Below, piece by piece: positions 8,163-17,210 of a stretch of 64,000 nucleotides of DNA. The notes below the pieces were generated by a model. That model did no database searches and was not told the DNA's origin. It worked only from the letters and a program-made list of their open reading frames with translations. Made by a program: the position numbers and the translations under genes. The DNA lies in the NCBI RefSeq assembly GCF_042665195.1, contig NZ_JBHTBW010000006.1:186001-250000 (forward strand). The letters run 5' to 3'. How positions within the stretch are numbered: the first letter of the stretch is position 1; every line of letters begins with the position of its first letter. Source of the stretch: Laceyella putida. GTDB lineage: Bacteria; Bacillota; Bacilli; Thermoactinomycetales; Thermoactinomycetaceae.

Positions 8163-8558
8163 TCACCCCTTTCTCGATTTGGTAGCAAGGCGCCTTGCTT
8201 CCCAAAATTCTAGTAGAATGATGAGTATATAGCATATTGGCAACCCCACGACAATCGTGCGGACATCAAAGTGCATGGGATATTTGAAAGCGACGAGTAT
8301 CGCAAGGGCAACCATGAGATAACGATTGATCATGCCTGTTCCTCTTTGTTTGGTAGAGCCTGTCGCCACGGTAAACTCCCCTGCCAAACGCACTTTGCGC
8401 GCCATATACAAGATGTTGTACAAGCTGACCAGCAAGCCGAGGCCCGTGCCAGCGACCATTTTCTTATATGGGGTAAGGTACCAAAGGACTAAGAGTAACG
8501 CGAGGAATCCGGCAGTGAGGATCACCACTCGTCGGCGAATGGTATGCAATGGATCCAT
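8163..8558 (-). CDS. atpI: ATP synthase protein I
   Basis: 131 residues with four hydrophobic segments (about 12-29, 35-52, 78-96 and 100-120), matching the AtpI assembly-factor family encoded first in Bacillales atp operons. It is thought to help c-ring assembly and Mg2+ handling. It lies 10 bases upstream of atpB. The sequence is poorly conserved, so the call leans on size, topology and position. Confidence 0.8.
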   Translation of the reverse strand: MDPLHTIRRRVVILTAGFLALLLVLWYLTPYKKMVAGTGLGLLVSLYNILYMARKVRLAGEFTVATGSTKQRGTGMINRYLMVALAILVAFKYPMHFDVRTIVVGLPICYILIILLEFWEARRLATKSRKG

Positions 8559-8565
8559 GAGGAGT

Positions 8566-8781
8566 TCATTCCTTCACAAATGCTTTTAGAGTGAAAAAAG
8601 CAGTGATAAAACCGCTTCCAAGCCCAACCAACACACCGATGAGGAGCATCCATGGTTTGGTGTTCCACATCGCGTCCAGCTTGTTTCCCACCCATGCTCC
8701 GCCAACAGTCAACAGCACAATCTCTGTGCCAATCGAACTAATCATCCCAGCGATGCGCCACAAGTTCGAGTCGTTTTTCAT
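8566..8781 (-). CDS. atpZ: AtpZ/AtpI family small membrane protein
   Basis: 71 residues with two membrane helices, the second containing LLIGVLVGLGSGFITAFF, typical of AtpZ (F0F1-ATPase subunit family). AtpZ with AtpI has been linked to Mg2+/Ca2+ uptake in alkaliphilic Bacillus. It is the first gene of the atp operon, 7 bases before atpI, with a GGGGG site upstream of its ATG. Confidence 0.8.
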   Translation of the reverse strand: MKNDSNLWRIAGMISSIGTEIVLLTVGGAWVGNKLDAMWNTKPWMLLIGVLVGLGSGFITAFFTLKAFVKE

Positions 8782-8885
8782 GAAAAACCCCCAAATGAAG
8801 GAAGGATTTCAGAAAAGGGTTGGCGGTTTCCAGTTGCTTGGAATCCATTCGGAGAATCTTAGGAAAACTTCCCTTTCCCCTGCCT

Positions 8886-8915
8886 ATAGTAACGAAGCCA
8901 TATCCTTTTTGTCAA
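8886..8915 (-). promoter_or_regulatory. Sigma-A promoter of the atp operon
   Basis: On the minus strand TTGACA (8910-8915), an 18-base spacer and TACTAT (8886-8891) lie about 100 bases upstream of atpZ. The -35 box is perfect and the -10 box matches at five of six positions. The rest of the 300-base gap towards upp (8916-9080) is AT-rich. It holds an AACTTAC/GTAAGTT inverted repeat near 9013-9049 and no gene or clear upp terminator. Confidence 0.8.
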
Positions 8916-9080
8916 CGTTTTCCCAAAAACAGTTGTGACAAAATCGTCATTTTTAAATAATAGTGTAGTTTATGCTGTTTTTTAAGGATCCTCGGCACTT
9001 TTCCTCATTTAAACTTACCATGTTCTTGTTGCTATATAATAGTAAGTTATGATGGGTGACCTTGTCGCCGCCCTTATTAA

Positions 9081-9710
9081 TTATTTGGTGCCAAAAAGTC
9101 GATCTCCTGCATCTCCCAACCCTGGAATGATATAACTTTTTTCATCCAGCTTCTCATCCACGGCCGCCACATAAATGTCCACATCAGGATGGTCTTTTTG
9201 CACGCGCTCCACGCCTTCCGGTGCGGCGATCAAACACATCAACTTGATCTGTTTCGCGCCCATTTCCTTCAAGATCCGAATCCCGGCCGATGCCGATCCC
9301 CCCGTCGCCAGCATGGGATCGATGACGATTAACTCCCGCTCGCCGATATCGGATGGCATTTTGGAATAATACTGCACTGGCTCAAGCGTTTCCGGATCAC
9401 GGTACAAGCCGAGGTGTCCCACTTTGGCCGCCGGGATCAACTTCAAGATGCCGTCCACCATTCCCAGGCCCGCGCGCAAGATCGGCACCAGCCCCAACTT
9501 TTTCCCTTCCAGCACCTTGCACTTCGCTTTGGCCACCGGCGTTTCCACTTCCACTTCCCTGAGCGGCATGTCTCTTGTGATCTCGTAGGCCATCAACGCG
9601 GCTACTTCATCCACCAGTTCCCTGAATTCTTTGGTTCCCGTATTTTTGTCGCGGATAAAGGTCAGCTTGTGCTGAATGAGTGGATGATCAAATACATAAA
9701 CATTCCCCAT
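9081..9710 (-). CDS. upp: Uracil phosphoribosyltransferase
   Basis: 209 residues starting MGNVYVFDHPLIQHKLTFIR. It converts uracil and PRPP to UMP (pyrimidine salvage). The PRPP loop appears as IVIDPMLATGGSA and the C-terminus as YIIPGLGDAGDRLFGTK, both family signatures. The frame extends upstream, but the ATG at 9708-9710 has AAGGGT at good distance. It lies between glyA and the atp operon, as in Bacillus. Confidence 0.97.
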   Translation of the reverse strand: MGNVYVFDHPLIQHKLTFIRDKNTGTKEFRELVDEVAALMAYEITRDMPLREVEVETPVAKAKCKVLEGKKLGLVPILRAGLGMVDGILKLIPAAKVGHLGLYRDPETLEPVQYYSKMPSDIGERELIVIDPMLATGGSASAGIRILKEMGAKQIKLMCLIAAPEGVERVQKDHPDVDIYVAAVDEKLDEKSYIIPGLGDAGDRLFGTK

Positions 9711-9843
9711 GATCGTACCCTTCTTTCTATCTAGAATGATTTCACTGTTTGTTCCCATGATAGTTAACCATAAGGTCCCCCTGCGAGACAACCTTTTCTT
9801 CCACCATTATTGCCATATGTTGGACGGAATTTTCCGCGCACCC

Positions 9844-9881
9844 GAAAAAAGCCTCGAGAGAGCGGCTGGCTCCCGAGGCTG
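9844..9881 (-). terminator. Intrinsic terminator after glyA
   Basis: On the minus strand AGCCTCGGGAG pairs with CTCTCGAGGCT, followed by six T residues. It starts just after the glyA stop codon. Confidence 0.9.
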
Positions 9882-9892
9882 GCAAGTCTTGT

Positions 9893-11134
9893 TTATTTGT
9901 TCGGATACAACGGGTACACGCCTGTCAGTTTGGCCACACGTTGTTTCGCTTCTTCGTGCGCCGCCGGATCTTCCGGGTTTTTCAGGGTCAAGGCAATGAT
10001 ATTCGCGATCTCTTCCATCGCCTCCACCCCCATGCCCCGGCTGGTTACCGCCGCTGTCCCAATGCGGATCCCGCTGGTGACAAACGGTTTCTCCGGATCG
10101 AATGGAATGGCGTTTTTGTTGCAGGTAATTCCCACTTCATCCAGGAGATGTTCCGCTTTTTTTCCGGTCAGGCCCAGATTACGGACATCGATGAGGATCA
10201 AGTGGTTATCCGTGCCGTCGGAAATCAGGGTGAGGCCATGCCCTTTGAGCGACTCGGCCAAACGTTTGGCATTGTCCACAATCGCTTGGGAATAAGCCTT
10301 GAACTCATCGCCCAGCGCTTCACCCAAAGCAACGGCTTTCGCCGCGATCACATGCATGAGCGGACCGCCTTGCACGCCAGGGAAAATCGATTTGTCGATC
10401 GCCTTGGCATATTCTTCTTTACAAAGAATCATGCCGCCGCGCGGACCACGCAGCGTCTTATGGGTGGTGGTTGTCACAAAATCAGCGTACGGCACAGGGT
10501 TCGGATGATGACCCGTCGCCACGAGACCGGCGATATGGGCCATATCCACCATCAAGTAAGCCCCCACTTCGTCGGCAATCTCTCTGAAACGGGCGAAGTC
10601 GATTTCGCGCGGATAGGCACTTGCTCCCGCCACGATCAGCTTCGGTTTGTGCTCAAGCGCCATTTGGCGCACTTCTTCATAGTTGATGCGGTGCGTTTCC
10701 TTATCCACCCCATAGGCAACGAAGTGATACAGCTGACCGGAGAAGTTCACCGGACTCCCGTGAGTCAAGTGCCCCCCATGGGCCAGGTTCATTCCCAATA
10801 CCGTATCGCCCGGTTTCAACACGGCAAAGTACACGGCCATGTTGGCTTGTGCCCCGGAGTGCGGTTGCACATTGGCATGCTCGGCGCCAAACAACGCTTT
10901 CGCCCGGTCGCGCGCGAGATCTTCCACCACATCCACATACTCGCAGCCGCCGTAGTAGCGCTTGGCTGGATAACCTTCCGCATATTTGTTGGTCAATACG
11001 GTCCCCATCGCTTCCATCACCGCTTCGGAAACGAAATTTTCAGAAGCGATCAACTCGATTTTCTCTCTTTGGCGACGCAATTCTTGGGCAATCGCTTCAG
11101 CCACTTGTGGGTCTTTCAGCTTTAACTGTTCCAT
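9893..11134 (-). CDS. glyA: Serine hydroxymethyltransferase
   Basis: 413 residues, full length. A PLP enzyme that interconverts serine and glycine with tetrahydrofolate as one-carbon carrier. The PLP lysine is Lys226 in TTTTHKTLRGPRGG, with MVDMAHIAGL upstream as the cofactor-binding aspartate region. ATG at 11132-11134 is chosen because MEQLKLKDPQ fits family starts and GAGGGGGCAGG lies upstream. An alternative start lies 6 codons earlier. Confidence 0.97.
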   Translation of the reverse strand: MEQLKLKDPQVAEAIAQELRRQREKIELIASENFVSEAVMEAMGTVLTNKYAEGYPAKRYYGGCEYVDVVEDLARDRAKALFGAEHANVQPHSGAQANMAVYFAVLKPGDTVLGMNLAHGGHLTHGSPVNFSGQLYHFVAYGVDKETHRINYEEVRQMALEHKPKLIVAGASAYPREIDFARFREIADEVGAYLMVDMAHIAGLVATGHHPNPVPYADFVTTTTHKTLRGPRGGMILCKEEYAKAIDKSIFPGVQGGPLMHVIAAKAVALGEALGDEFKAYSQAIVDNAKRLAESLKGHGLTLISDGTDNHLILIDVRNLGLTGKKAEHLLDEVGITCNKNAIPFDPEKPFVTSGIRIGTAAVTSRGMGVEAMEEIANIIALTLKNPEDPAAHEEAKQRVAKLTGVYPLYPNK

Positions 11135-11199
11135 TTCAACCTGCCCCCTCAACTAAAAACTTAACATTCCACCCTTTATTTTAACAGATCCTTCGTGTT

Positions 11200-11769
11200 T
11201 TAAGGAGACTCTTTTTCAATTTCCAACACATATACGGCTCGTGCCCCGCCAATGAGCTTCGGACGTGTTTTCGCCATCGTCACATGGGCGCGCCCAACCG
11301 TTTTCCGCTTTGGACGGACGGGCACGGCGACGGGTTTCAAATGCATGCCGATGAGCGTGTCACCGATGTCAACACCCGCATCAGCTTGAATGGTTTCGAC
11401 CAGCACCGCATCCGCCAAATGGCGAAAGGCATAGGATGCCATCGCTCCACCCGCATGACGAACGGGCACGGCCGCCACTTCAAGCCAACCAAACCGCTCC
11501 GCCGTCTCCCGTTCGACGACCAACGCCCGGTTCAAGTGTTCGCAGCACTGAAAGGCCAAGTGAAAGCCCGTCTCCTCTTGCACTTCCTTTATTCCGGCAA
11601 ACAAAGCGGCCGCAATCTCATCACTGCCTTGCGAGCCAATCCGCCTGCCGGCTACTTCGCTCGTGCTTACCCCAAAGACCACCACATGCTTGTCCGTTAA
11701 GTGCGTTTCAGCCAACAAATCGTACAGGACTTGCTTCACTTCCGTGGAGAGTTCCAGAGTCCCGTTCAC
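11200..11769 (-). CDS. ywlG: YwlG-like UPF0340 (DUF436) protein
   Basis: 189 residues of the TIGR01440/UPF0340 family, function unknown. Recognisable features are VVFGVSTSEVAGRRIGSQGS near the start, CCEHLNRALVVER mid-protein and DIGDTLIGMHLKPVAVPVRP near the end. The proposed GTG start gives a 4-base GTGA overlap with the rpiB stop and good spacing from AAGGGTG; another GTG lies 4 codons upstream. The rpiB-ywlG-glyA neighbourhood is conserved in Bacillales. Confidence 0.88.
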   Translation of the reverse strand: MNGTLELSTEVKQVLYDLLAETHLTDKHVVVFGVSTSEVAGRRIGSQGSDEIAAALFAGIKEVQEETGFHLAFQCCEHLNRALVVERETAERFGWLEVAAVPVRHAGGAMASYAFRHLADAVLVETIQADAGVDIGDTLIGMHLKPVAVPVRPKRKTVGRAHVTMAKTRPKLIGGARAVYVLEIEKESP

Positions 11770-12215
11770 GAAATTTGACACCCTTCCAAGTCATGAATCT
11801 TTTGGACGCGACGCGCGTGACGGTCTCCTTGAAATTCGGAAGTGAGCCATACACGAACAATTGAACGGGCCAGATCGGGGCCAACCACCCGTTCCCCGAG
11901 CGCAAGAATATTGGCATTGTTATGCTCGCGGCTCATCCGGGCGGAGAACTCATCGCTGACCACCGCGCAGCGAATCCCTTTCACCTTGTTCGCCGCGATG
12001 GACATGCCGATGCCGGTTCCGCAGATTAAAATGCCCAGGTCAACCTCCCCACGCGCCACTTTTTCCGCGACGGGGCGCGCGTAGTCGGGATAATCGACGG
12101 AGGTGTCACAGTCGCATCCCACATCGTCATAAGGAATCTTCATCTCGTCCAACAAATCCTTGATCTCTTGTTTTAACCGCAGTCCGCCATGATCAGAGCC
12201 AAGTAATACACGCAT
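11766..12215 (-). CDS. rpiB: Ribose 5-phosphate isomerase B
   Basis: 149 residues of the RpiB/LacA/LacB family; interconverts ribose 5-phosphate and ribulose 5-phosphate. The catalytic Cys65 is in ILICGTGIGMS, and the substrate-binding SDHGG (residues 7-11) and SREHNNANIL are intact. The start follows AGGAGGAAAAACAC. It overlaps ywlG by 4 bases. Confidence 0.95.
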   Translation of the reverse strand: MRVLLGSDHGGLRLKQEIKDLLDEMKIPYDDVGCDCDTSVDYPDYARPVAEKVARGEVDLGILICGTGIGMSIAANKVKGIRCAVVSDEFSARMSREHNNANILALGERVVGPDLARSIVRVWLTSEFQGDRHARRVQKIHDLEGCQIS

Positions 12216-12282
12216 GTGTTTTTCCTCCTTTTCGAACGTCCACCCCTAGTATAGCTTATGCCACTCTTCCGGCGAACACCGA

Positions 12283-12930
12283 TTATTCCTTCCATCTCGC
12301 CACAATCGCTTGAATCGCTTTCTCGATCTCCCGCGCGCATTGGCGATATTGCTCCACCGATCCCCCGAACGGGTCGACAATGTCTTGGCTTCTCGCCACG
12401 CGCTCCAGCTCCCGCAACAATTGCTGTTCTTTGGCCAAGAGGGGACCGATCTCGTTCTGCCAAGCTTCTTCCGCTTCTTTGGGCCAAGGTTCGTCCGCTT
12501 TAAGGGAATAGCGCCCCTGGATCTCCGCCCGTTTGCTCTCCATCTCCGCATATAACTGATCCAAGTCTTGATAAGCCGCCACCTGATTTGCATCAAGCGA
12601 AGCGTACTCTTTCAATGTAAAGATCTTGTCCACGCTTTCCGGGAAATCATGGATGATATAAGCTTTATGGTTTGCCGTCATCGTGAAGATCACATCAGCC
12701 CAATCCACCAGTTCCCGTCGCAGAAGGGCGGAAGCATGCCGGTGTTCAATCCCCTTTTCCCCCAATACCTGTGTCGCTTGGTTGGAAGCCGAGGCCCCAT
12801 CCACCGCCGAGATGCCAGCCGATTTCACTTCGACATCCAATCCCTCCCGTTCGGCCAATTGCCGCAACAGGGCTTCAGCCATCGGACTTCGACATGTATT
12901 TCCGGTACAAACAAACAACACCTTTCGCAC
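12283..12930 (-). CDS. ywlE: Low-molecular-weight protein (arginine) phosphatase with an internal insertion
   Basis: 215 residues, whereas YwlE-type phosphatases are about 150. The P-loop VCTGNTCRSPMAE has Cys8 as nucleophile, Arg14, and Thr12 at the position that gives YwlE its phospho-arginine preference. The general acid is Asp186 in VDPFGG. Between residues about 110 and 182 is an extra Glu/Lys/Gln-rich, probably helical segment that pushes the acid loop away from the core in sequence. In Bacillus YwlE opposes the McsB arginine kinase in proteolysis and heat-stress control. The start follows GAGGTGAACGG. Confidence 0.88.
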   Translation of the reverse strand: MRKVLFVCTGNTCRSPMAEALLRQLAEREGLDVEVKSAGISAVDGASASNQATQVLGEKGIEHRHASALLRRELVDWADVIFTMTANHKAYIIHDFPESVDKIFTLKEYASLDANQVAAYQDLDQLYAEMESKRAEIQGRYSLKADEPWPKEAEEAWQNEIGPLLAKEQQLLRELERVARSQDIVDPFGGSVEQYRQCAREIEKAIQAIVARWKE

Positions 12931-13114
12931 ATCCGTTCACCTCGTTTCACCTGTTCTTAAGTATCAGTTGAACAGATGGTTGATATACATCAGATCCGTC
13001 GCCAAGATATGATCCCCGCCGCAACCAAGACAGATATATAATCTTATTTTAAATAACAATAAACATCCTTATCATCTACTTTACTCAAAGGAAGAATTTG
13101 GAGCAATAGGAACA

Positions 13115-13684
13115 TTACATCATGAATTTGCTGCCCAAGTAAAGAAGGATCACCCCGCCGATCACCTCGCCATACGCGCCAATCCAATCCCCCATGAATC
13201 TTCCCAAGACAAGCCCTGTCCCCGTCATGGCGAAACTGAATAAGCCGAACAACAACAATGCAAGCCATATATCCACATCAAACAGGCCCAAGCTCAGTCC
13301 GGCTGACAACGAATCCAAACTCACACTGATCGAAAAGAGCAAAATCCCGCCCCATGAATAAATCCGGGGCCGCTTCCCCTCCTTCTCTTCCTTCCCCTTC
13401 ACCACATGCCACAACATGGAAAGGCCCAAAAAACACAACATCCCTCCCCCCACCATGACAGCGACCTCTTTCATCACTTTGCCCAGCAACTGCCCAATTC
13501 CGATCCCAATGAGCGGCATCAACACATGAAAAAAGCCCACCGACACACTTACTTTGGATATGGTGCCAATCGCGGGCCGCTTGGTTCCCACACCGATGCC
13601 AAACGAAAACGCATCCGTCCCCATCGCAAGGGCAATCATGATTAAGGTGAATAGTTGTCCCCATTCCACAGTGGTCAGTGGCAT
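13115..13684 (-). CDS. mntP: Manganese efflux pump MntP
   Basis: 189 residues with six predicted membrane helices in two repeated halves. Each half has an acidic motif: MGTDAFSFGIG in the first and SVSLDSLSAGLSLG in the second, matching the conserved aspartates of MntP that bind Mn2+. The start ATG (13682-13684) follows GGGAGGAACGGAT. No manganese riboswitch is visible; the gene follows the tsaC terminator closely. Confidence 0.9.
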   Translation of the reverse strand: MPLTTVEWGQLFTLIMIALAMGTDAFSFGIGVGTKRPAIGTISKVSVSVGFFHVLMPLIGIGIGQLLGKVMKEVAVMVGGGMLCFLGLSMLWHVVKGKEEKEGKRPRIYSWGGILLFSISVSLDSLSAGLSLGLFDVDIWLALLLFGLFSFAMTGTGLVLGRFMGDWIGAYGEVIGGVILLYLGSKFMM

Positions 13685-13780
13685 ATCCGTTCCTCCCGTC
13701 CAAGTACTGCTCGTCACATGGTATGCCCTTGTCCGAGAAAAAAGAACTGGGGAGTGGGTGGACTGCATCGCTTCAAAGAC

Positions 13781-13804
13781 AAAAAAACCCCGCGATCCGC
13801 GGAG
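13781..13804 (-). terminator. Intrinsic terminator after tsaC
   Basis: On the minus strand CTCCGCG pairs with CGCGGGG around GAT, followed by seven T residues. It lies 10 bases after the tsaC stop and separates it from mntP. Confidence 0.8.
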
Positions 13805-13813
13805 TACATTGTG

Positions 13814-14869
13814 TTACCGTTTCAAGTCCAATATTTTGCCTCCCGCCGCTTTCATCAACCGGTTCATCACCGACCGAAAGAGGCCCTCATCCGGAAATGT
13901 CTCTGCGAAAATCACATCCATTCCCTTCTCATCAAAGGTGCGCAAGGCATGATACAACTGTTGCGCCACACTGAGCGGATCCCGTCTCCAGCCGCAACAC
14001 ACCGTCAGGTCGGCCGCAACCAGGTCCTTGTGCTCGCCCGTCACCAGCAAACCAACCCGAAGCCCTTGCGCTTGATGCCGCTTTACCGCGCGCTCCAACG
14101 CTTCTTTCACTTCCGCCCATGGCTCTCGCACCAGCCACAAGTCCCCCTCAGGGGCATAATGGCGGTACTTCATCCCCGGCGAGCGGGGCGTCACATCCTC
14201 ATGTGTCAGCCCGGGATCCACTTCCACCGCGCCAACCGCCTCCCGCAATTGCTCCAGCGTGACCCCGCCCGGCCGCAACAAGACTGGGACTTCCCCCGTC
14301 ACATCGACGACCGTCGACTCCACTCCGTACCCGGTTGGACCCCCATCCAGAATCATGGCCAATTTCCCGTGCAAATCATCCCACACATGCCGGGCCTCCG
14401 TGGGACTGGGGCGTCCCGAACGGTTGGCGCTGGGGGCGGCCACAGGAATCCCCACTTCCAACAAAAGCGCCTGGGCAACCGGATGGTCGGGCACCCTCAC
14501 AGCGACGGTGGGCAAGCCCGCTGTCACGTTTGCCGCCAGATTCCCCCGGTGTTGAAAGATCATCGTCAACGGGCCCGGCCAAAAGCGCTTGGCCAGCACC
14601 TGCGCGATGGGCGGAACCGTCTTCACCCAGTCAGCCACCCGTTCGACCGATCCCAGGTGAATGATGAGGGGGTTGTCGGAAGGGCGGCCTTTCGCCCGAT
14701 AAATGCCAGCCACCGCGTCCGCCGAGGTGGCGATTGCCCCCAATCCGTACACCGTTTCAGTCGGGAAGGCGACAAGCCCCCCCTCTTTGAGAATCGCGGC
14801 CGCCGTCTGAATCTCCTCCGACCGGCGCAACTGCCGCATCCCTTGTCCACCATCCGCTACCCGTCTCAT
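13814..14869 (-). CDS. tsaC: L-threonylcarbamoyladenylate synthase (Sua5 type)
   Basis: 351 residues: an N-terminal YrdC/TsaC domain and a C-terminal Sua5 domain, the longer Bacillus YwlC architecture. It makes threonylcarbamoyl-AMP from threonine, bicarbonate and ATP for the t6A37 tRNA modification. Motifs are FPTETVYGLGA, KGRPSDNPL, PSANRSGRPSPT, and LLRPGGVT before the linker SPGMKYRHYAPEGD. The start is uncertain: 14869 has a weak ribosome-binding site, and an ATG at 14839 behind GGTGG would shorten it by 10 residues. Confidence 0.93.
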   Translation of the reverse strand: MRRVADGGQGMRQLRRSEEIQTAAAILKEGGLVAFPTETVYGLGAIATSADAVAGIYRAKGRPSDNPLIIHLGSVERVADWVKTVPPIAQVLAKRFWPGPLTMIFQHRGNLAANVTAGLPTVAVRVPDHPVAQALLLEVGIPVAAPSANRSGRPSPTEARHVWDDLHGKLAMILDGGPTGYGVESTVVDVTGEVPVLLRPGGVTLEQLREAVGAVEVDPGLTHEDVTPRSPGMKYRHYAPEGDLWLVREPWAEVKEALERAVKRHQAQGLRVGLLVTGEHKDLVAADLTVCCGWRRDPLSVAQQLYHALRTFDEKGMDVIFAETFPDEGLFRSVMNRLMKAAGGKILDLKR

Positions 14870-15026
14870 GCTTGTCTCAATCCATTCCACAATCCATTCT
14901 CCTTTTGCGCATCCGCTGTCGCATCTATCCAACTATCTTAGCACAAAAAGAGAAAAGAATTCAGGACCAATGACAAACTCTAGAAGAGAGAGATTTTTTC
15001 CCAAATCGACTGAAGGCGACCCGCCT

Positions 15027-15491
15027 TTAATGCTGACGCGTGGGAAAACAGGAGTACACCATTGGCGTCCCTCGTTCCCGCGAACGTTCCACATGTTCCG
15101 ACTCCTGAATTTCCGCCGGCAACTTCTCATGCTCTATTTCAGAAAAACCCATTTGGGTAAAAAACTCTTGTGAAGCGCCAGCCAGGAGATAAACGTGAGA
15201 TAAGCGCAATTTGCCCGCATAGGATAAGAGGATTTGAATCATGTTCATCCCCACTTTGGTGTTCCATGGCGCCCGCTCCAACACAAACGAACGCAACAGC
15301 CCATACGGTTTATACACTTCCATGCCCACCGCCCCGACAAGTTGCGCTGTCATTCCCTCTTCCGCGGGCATTTCCACAACGAAAAAATGTTCAATGTGAT
15401 CATTAATCCCCTTATCGTTCAGACCAGCTTCCTTCAGTAGTTTGCGCACTTGAAAGACATCTCGTTCAATCGCCCGACGAATCACGAACAT
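15027..15491 (-). CDS. GNAT family N-acetyltransferase
   Basis: 154 residues starting MFVIRRAIERDVFQVRKLL. It has the GNAT fold layout: beta-strand with VGAVGMEVYKPYGLLRSFVL, a pyrophosphate-loop region where the usual Q/RxxGxG is degenerate (WNTKVGMNMI), and AGASQEFFTQMGFSEIE typical of the last acetyl-CoA strand. Substrate unknown. It lies between tsaC and spoIIR. The start follows AGGAGGCAAGGCAAA. Confidence 0.75.
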   Translation of the reverse strand: MFVIRRAIERDVFQVRKLLKEAGLNDKGINDHIEHFFVVEMPAEEGMTAQLVGAVGMEVYKPYGLLRSFVLERAPWNTKVGMNMIQILLSYAGKLRLSHVYLLAGASQEFFTQMGFSEIEHEKLPAEIQESEHVERSRERGTPMVYSCFPTRQH

Positions 15492-15556
15492 TTTGCCTTG
15501 CCTCCTGTCTCGCTTGTCCTACTATATGACGGTATGACGGAGGCAAGCCCGATAGA

Positions 15557-15588
15557 ACAAAAAAAACAGGCGCTTCATGGCCGGATCG
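15557..15588 (-). terminator. Probable terminator after spoIIR
   Basis: On the minus strand an imperfect CCGGC/GCCTG stem with an 8-base loop is followed by eight T residues. The stem is weak but the T run is long. Confidence 0.5.
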
Positions 15589-16227
15589 TCATCTCTTCAA
15601 CAATTGGTCCAGCAGGAAAAACCGGACTTGTACTTTCTCTTCTTTGGGCAAGGACGGTTGCGTCGGTTTCAGCGAAGCGGACAATGACTCGGAAGACTGC
15701 TCCACCGCATCCCCGTTGCTCATGTCGATAAAGCATAAAGGCGGAAACAGCACACACCACCAATTCTCCCCTTTTCCCTGCCCAATCGTGATCCGCAGCG
15801 CTTCATAATCACCCGCCGGATAGACCTTTTCCCCATACAATTTGGTGGGAAACGGCACCTGTCCAAAATCGACTTTCACCGGGTAATCATAGCCGTATCG
15901 GCGAATGGTTTGTTTGGCCAATGCCTGAAAACGAGGCAAACGGGATCGAATCATCTGCCGTGCTTCCCTGATATCGTCCGGGCGTTTGGCCCATGCTTGG
16001 ATCTCTTTCACCACTTGATCGCGCACTTTTCTTTTTAACCACTGATCTTCCAATTGGTCACTATTGGCCAAAATGCGGAGCCGGATCGCCTGCTTGGGAA
16101 TCTCCTTAGCCGGTTGCCCCGGATTGGGCTGGGACGGCATCGACACCATCTCCGCATGTCCCGCATAGATAAAAGACCATAAAGCCACACCGCTCAATAA
16201 AAATAAAAAAATAGTCCATTTGCGCAT
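15589..16227 (-). CDS. spoIIR: Stage II sporulation protein R
   Basis: 212 residues with an N-terminal signal or anchor helix (KWTIFLFLLSGVALWSFIYA) followed by the SpoIIR domain: IRLRILANSDQLEDQWLKRK, VDFGQVPFPTKLYG and WWCVLFPPLCFIDMS. SpoIIR is made in the forespore and signals across the septum to trigger SpoIIGA processing of pro-sigma-E. The ATG at 16225-16227 follows AGGGGGAGGAAAACAAA. It lies beside prmC and prfA as in Bacillus. It is good evidence that the organism sporulates. Confidence 0.95.
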   Translation of the reverse strand: MRKWTIFLFLLSGVALWSFIYAGHAEMVSMPSQPNPGQPAKEIPKQAIRLRILANSDQLEDQWLKRKVRDQVVKEIQAWAKRPDDIREARQMIRSRLPRFQALAKQTIRRYGYDYPVKVDFGQVPFPTKLYGEKVYPAGDYEALRITIGQGKGENWWCVLFPPLCFIDMSNGDAVEQSSESLSASLKPTQPSLPKEEKVQVRFFLLDQLLKR

Positions 16228-16302
16228 TTTGTTTTCCTCCCCCTTGTCCCTACCCAAAGTATGGACAGAAAGGGAGCCGGTTTATACATGTTTTTGTAAT
16301 TT

Positions 16303-17184
16303 TCACCCTACTGCGGGGCGCCACCCGACGACCATCCGGTCCAAGCCCGCCAGGTCTTGTTTCACCAAGACTTCTTGGCAGATGGAAGCCAATAACGCCG
16401 CCACCGCCTCGCCTTGATCCGCCCCAATCTCAAAGCAAACCAACTGTGGCCCCGCTTCCACCCGTGCCAGGGTTTCCACCATCCGGCGGTACGGGTCAAG
16501 CCCATCGTCGCCCCCATCCAGCGCGAGATGGGGTTCAAACGCACGCACCTGCTTCTCCAACGTTTGGACCGTCCGAGAAGGAATATACGGCGGATTAGAG
16601 ACCAGAATATCGACTTGGGATAGTTCCGCCCCCAGCGGTGCCAATAAATCGCCCTGAAGCCAACAGATTTTCTCTCTGACCCCATGCGCCTCCGCATTGG
16701 CTTGGGCCACTTTCAGCGCGGACAGCGACAGGTCAATCGCGGTCAAGTGCCATGTCGGTTTTTCCAAAGCCAAGGTCACCGCAATGGCCCCGCTGCCCGT
16801 CCCCACATCGACCACACTGAGCGCATCGTTGGAAAACCGCTGCTCGGCCTCCTGCAACACGGTCTCGACCAGCAGTTCCGTTTCCGGCCGGGGAATGAGA
16901 ACCGCGGGATTGACCCGAAACACCCGGCCATAAAACTCTTGATCTCCCACAATGTATTGCAAAGGCTCGCCAGACGCCCGGCGTTCAAGCCATGCCGCCA
17001 GCTCTCCCGCCCGGTCCTGGGGAAACGGCTCCGAGAAACGAGCAAAAAATCGCGTCCGATCCATCCCGAGCAATCGCCGCATCAGCAACTCCGCCTCAAA
17101 TGCCGCACTCTCCCCACCACCGCGCTCTTGTAAAAAAGAAGAAGCCCGACGGTAGGCTTCCTGAATCGTATATCCTGTTTCCAT
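16303..17184 (-). CDS. prmC: Peptide chain release factor N5-glutamine methyltransferase
   Basis: 293 residues. It methylates the GGQ glutamine of release factors. The SAM-binding motif VDVGTGSG is at 125-132 and the catalytic NPPY at 197-200. The N-terminal helical domain and the IPRPETELLVE linker are present. The start ATG follows GAAGGAGTCAGAGGG. Its target PrfA is encoded immediately upstream, 26 bases away. Confidence 0.96.
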   Translation of the reverse strand: METGYTIQEAYRRASSFLQERGGGESAAFEAELLMRRLLGMDRTRFFARFSEPFPQDRAGELAAWLERRASGEPLQYIVGDQEFYGRVFRVNPAVLIPRPETELLVETVLQEAEQRFSNDALSVVDVGTGSGAIAVTLALEKPTWHLTAIDLSLSALKVAQANAEAHGVREKICWLQGDLLAPLGAELSQVDILVSNPPYIPSRTVQTLEKQVRAFEPHLALDGGDDGLDPYRRMVETLARVEAGPQLVCFEIGADQGEAVAALLASICQEVLVKQDLAGLDRMVVGWRPAVG

Positions 17185-17210
17185 CCCTCTGACTCCTTCG
17201 GCTACTCGGT

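Noticed and set aside
13685..13813. Manganese (yybP-ykoY) riboswitch upstream of mntP
   Set aside because: Only about 130 bases are available, occupied by the tsaC terminator, and the conserved riboswitch blocks are absent.
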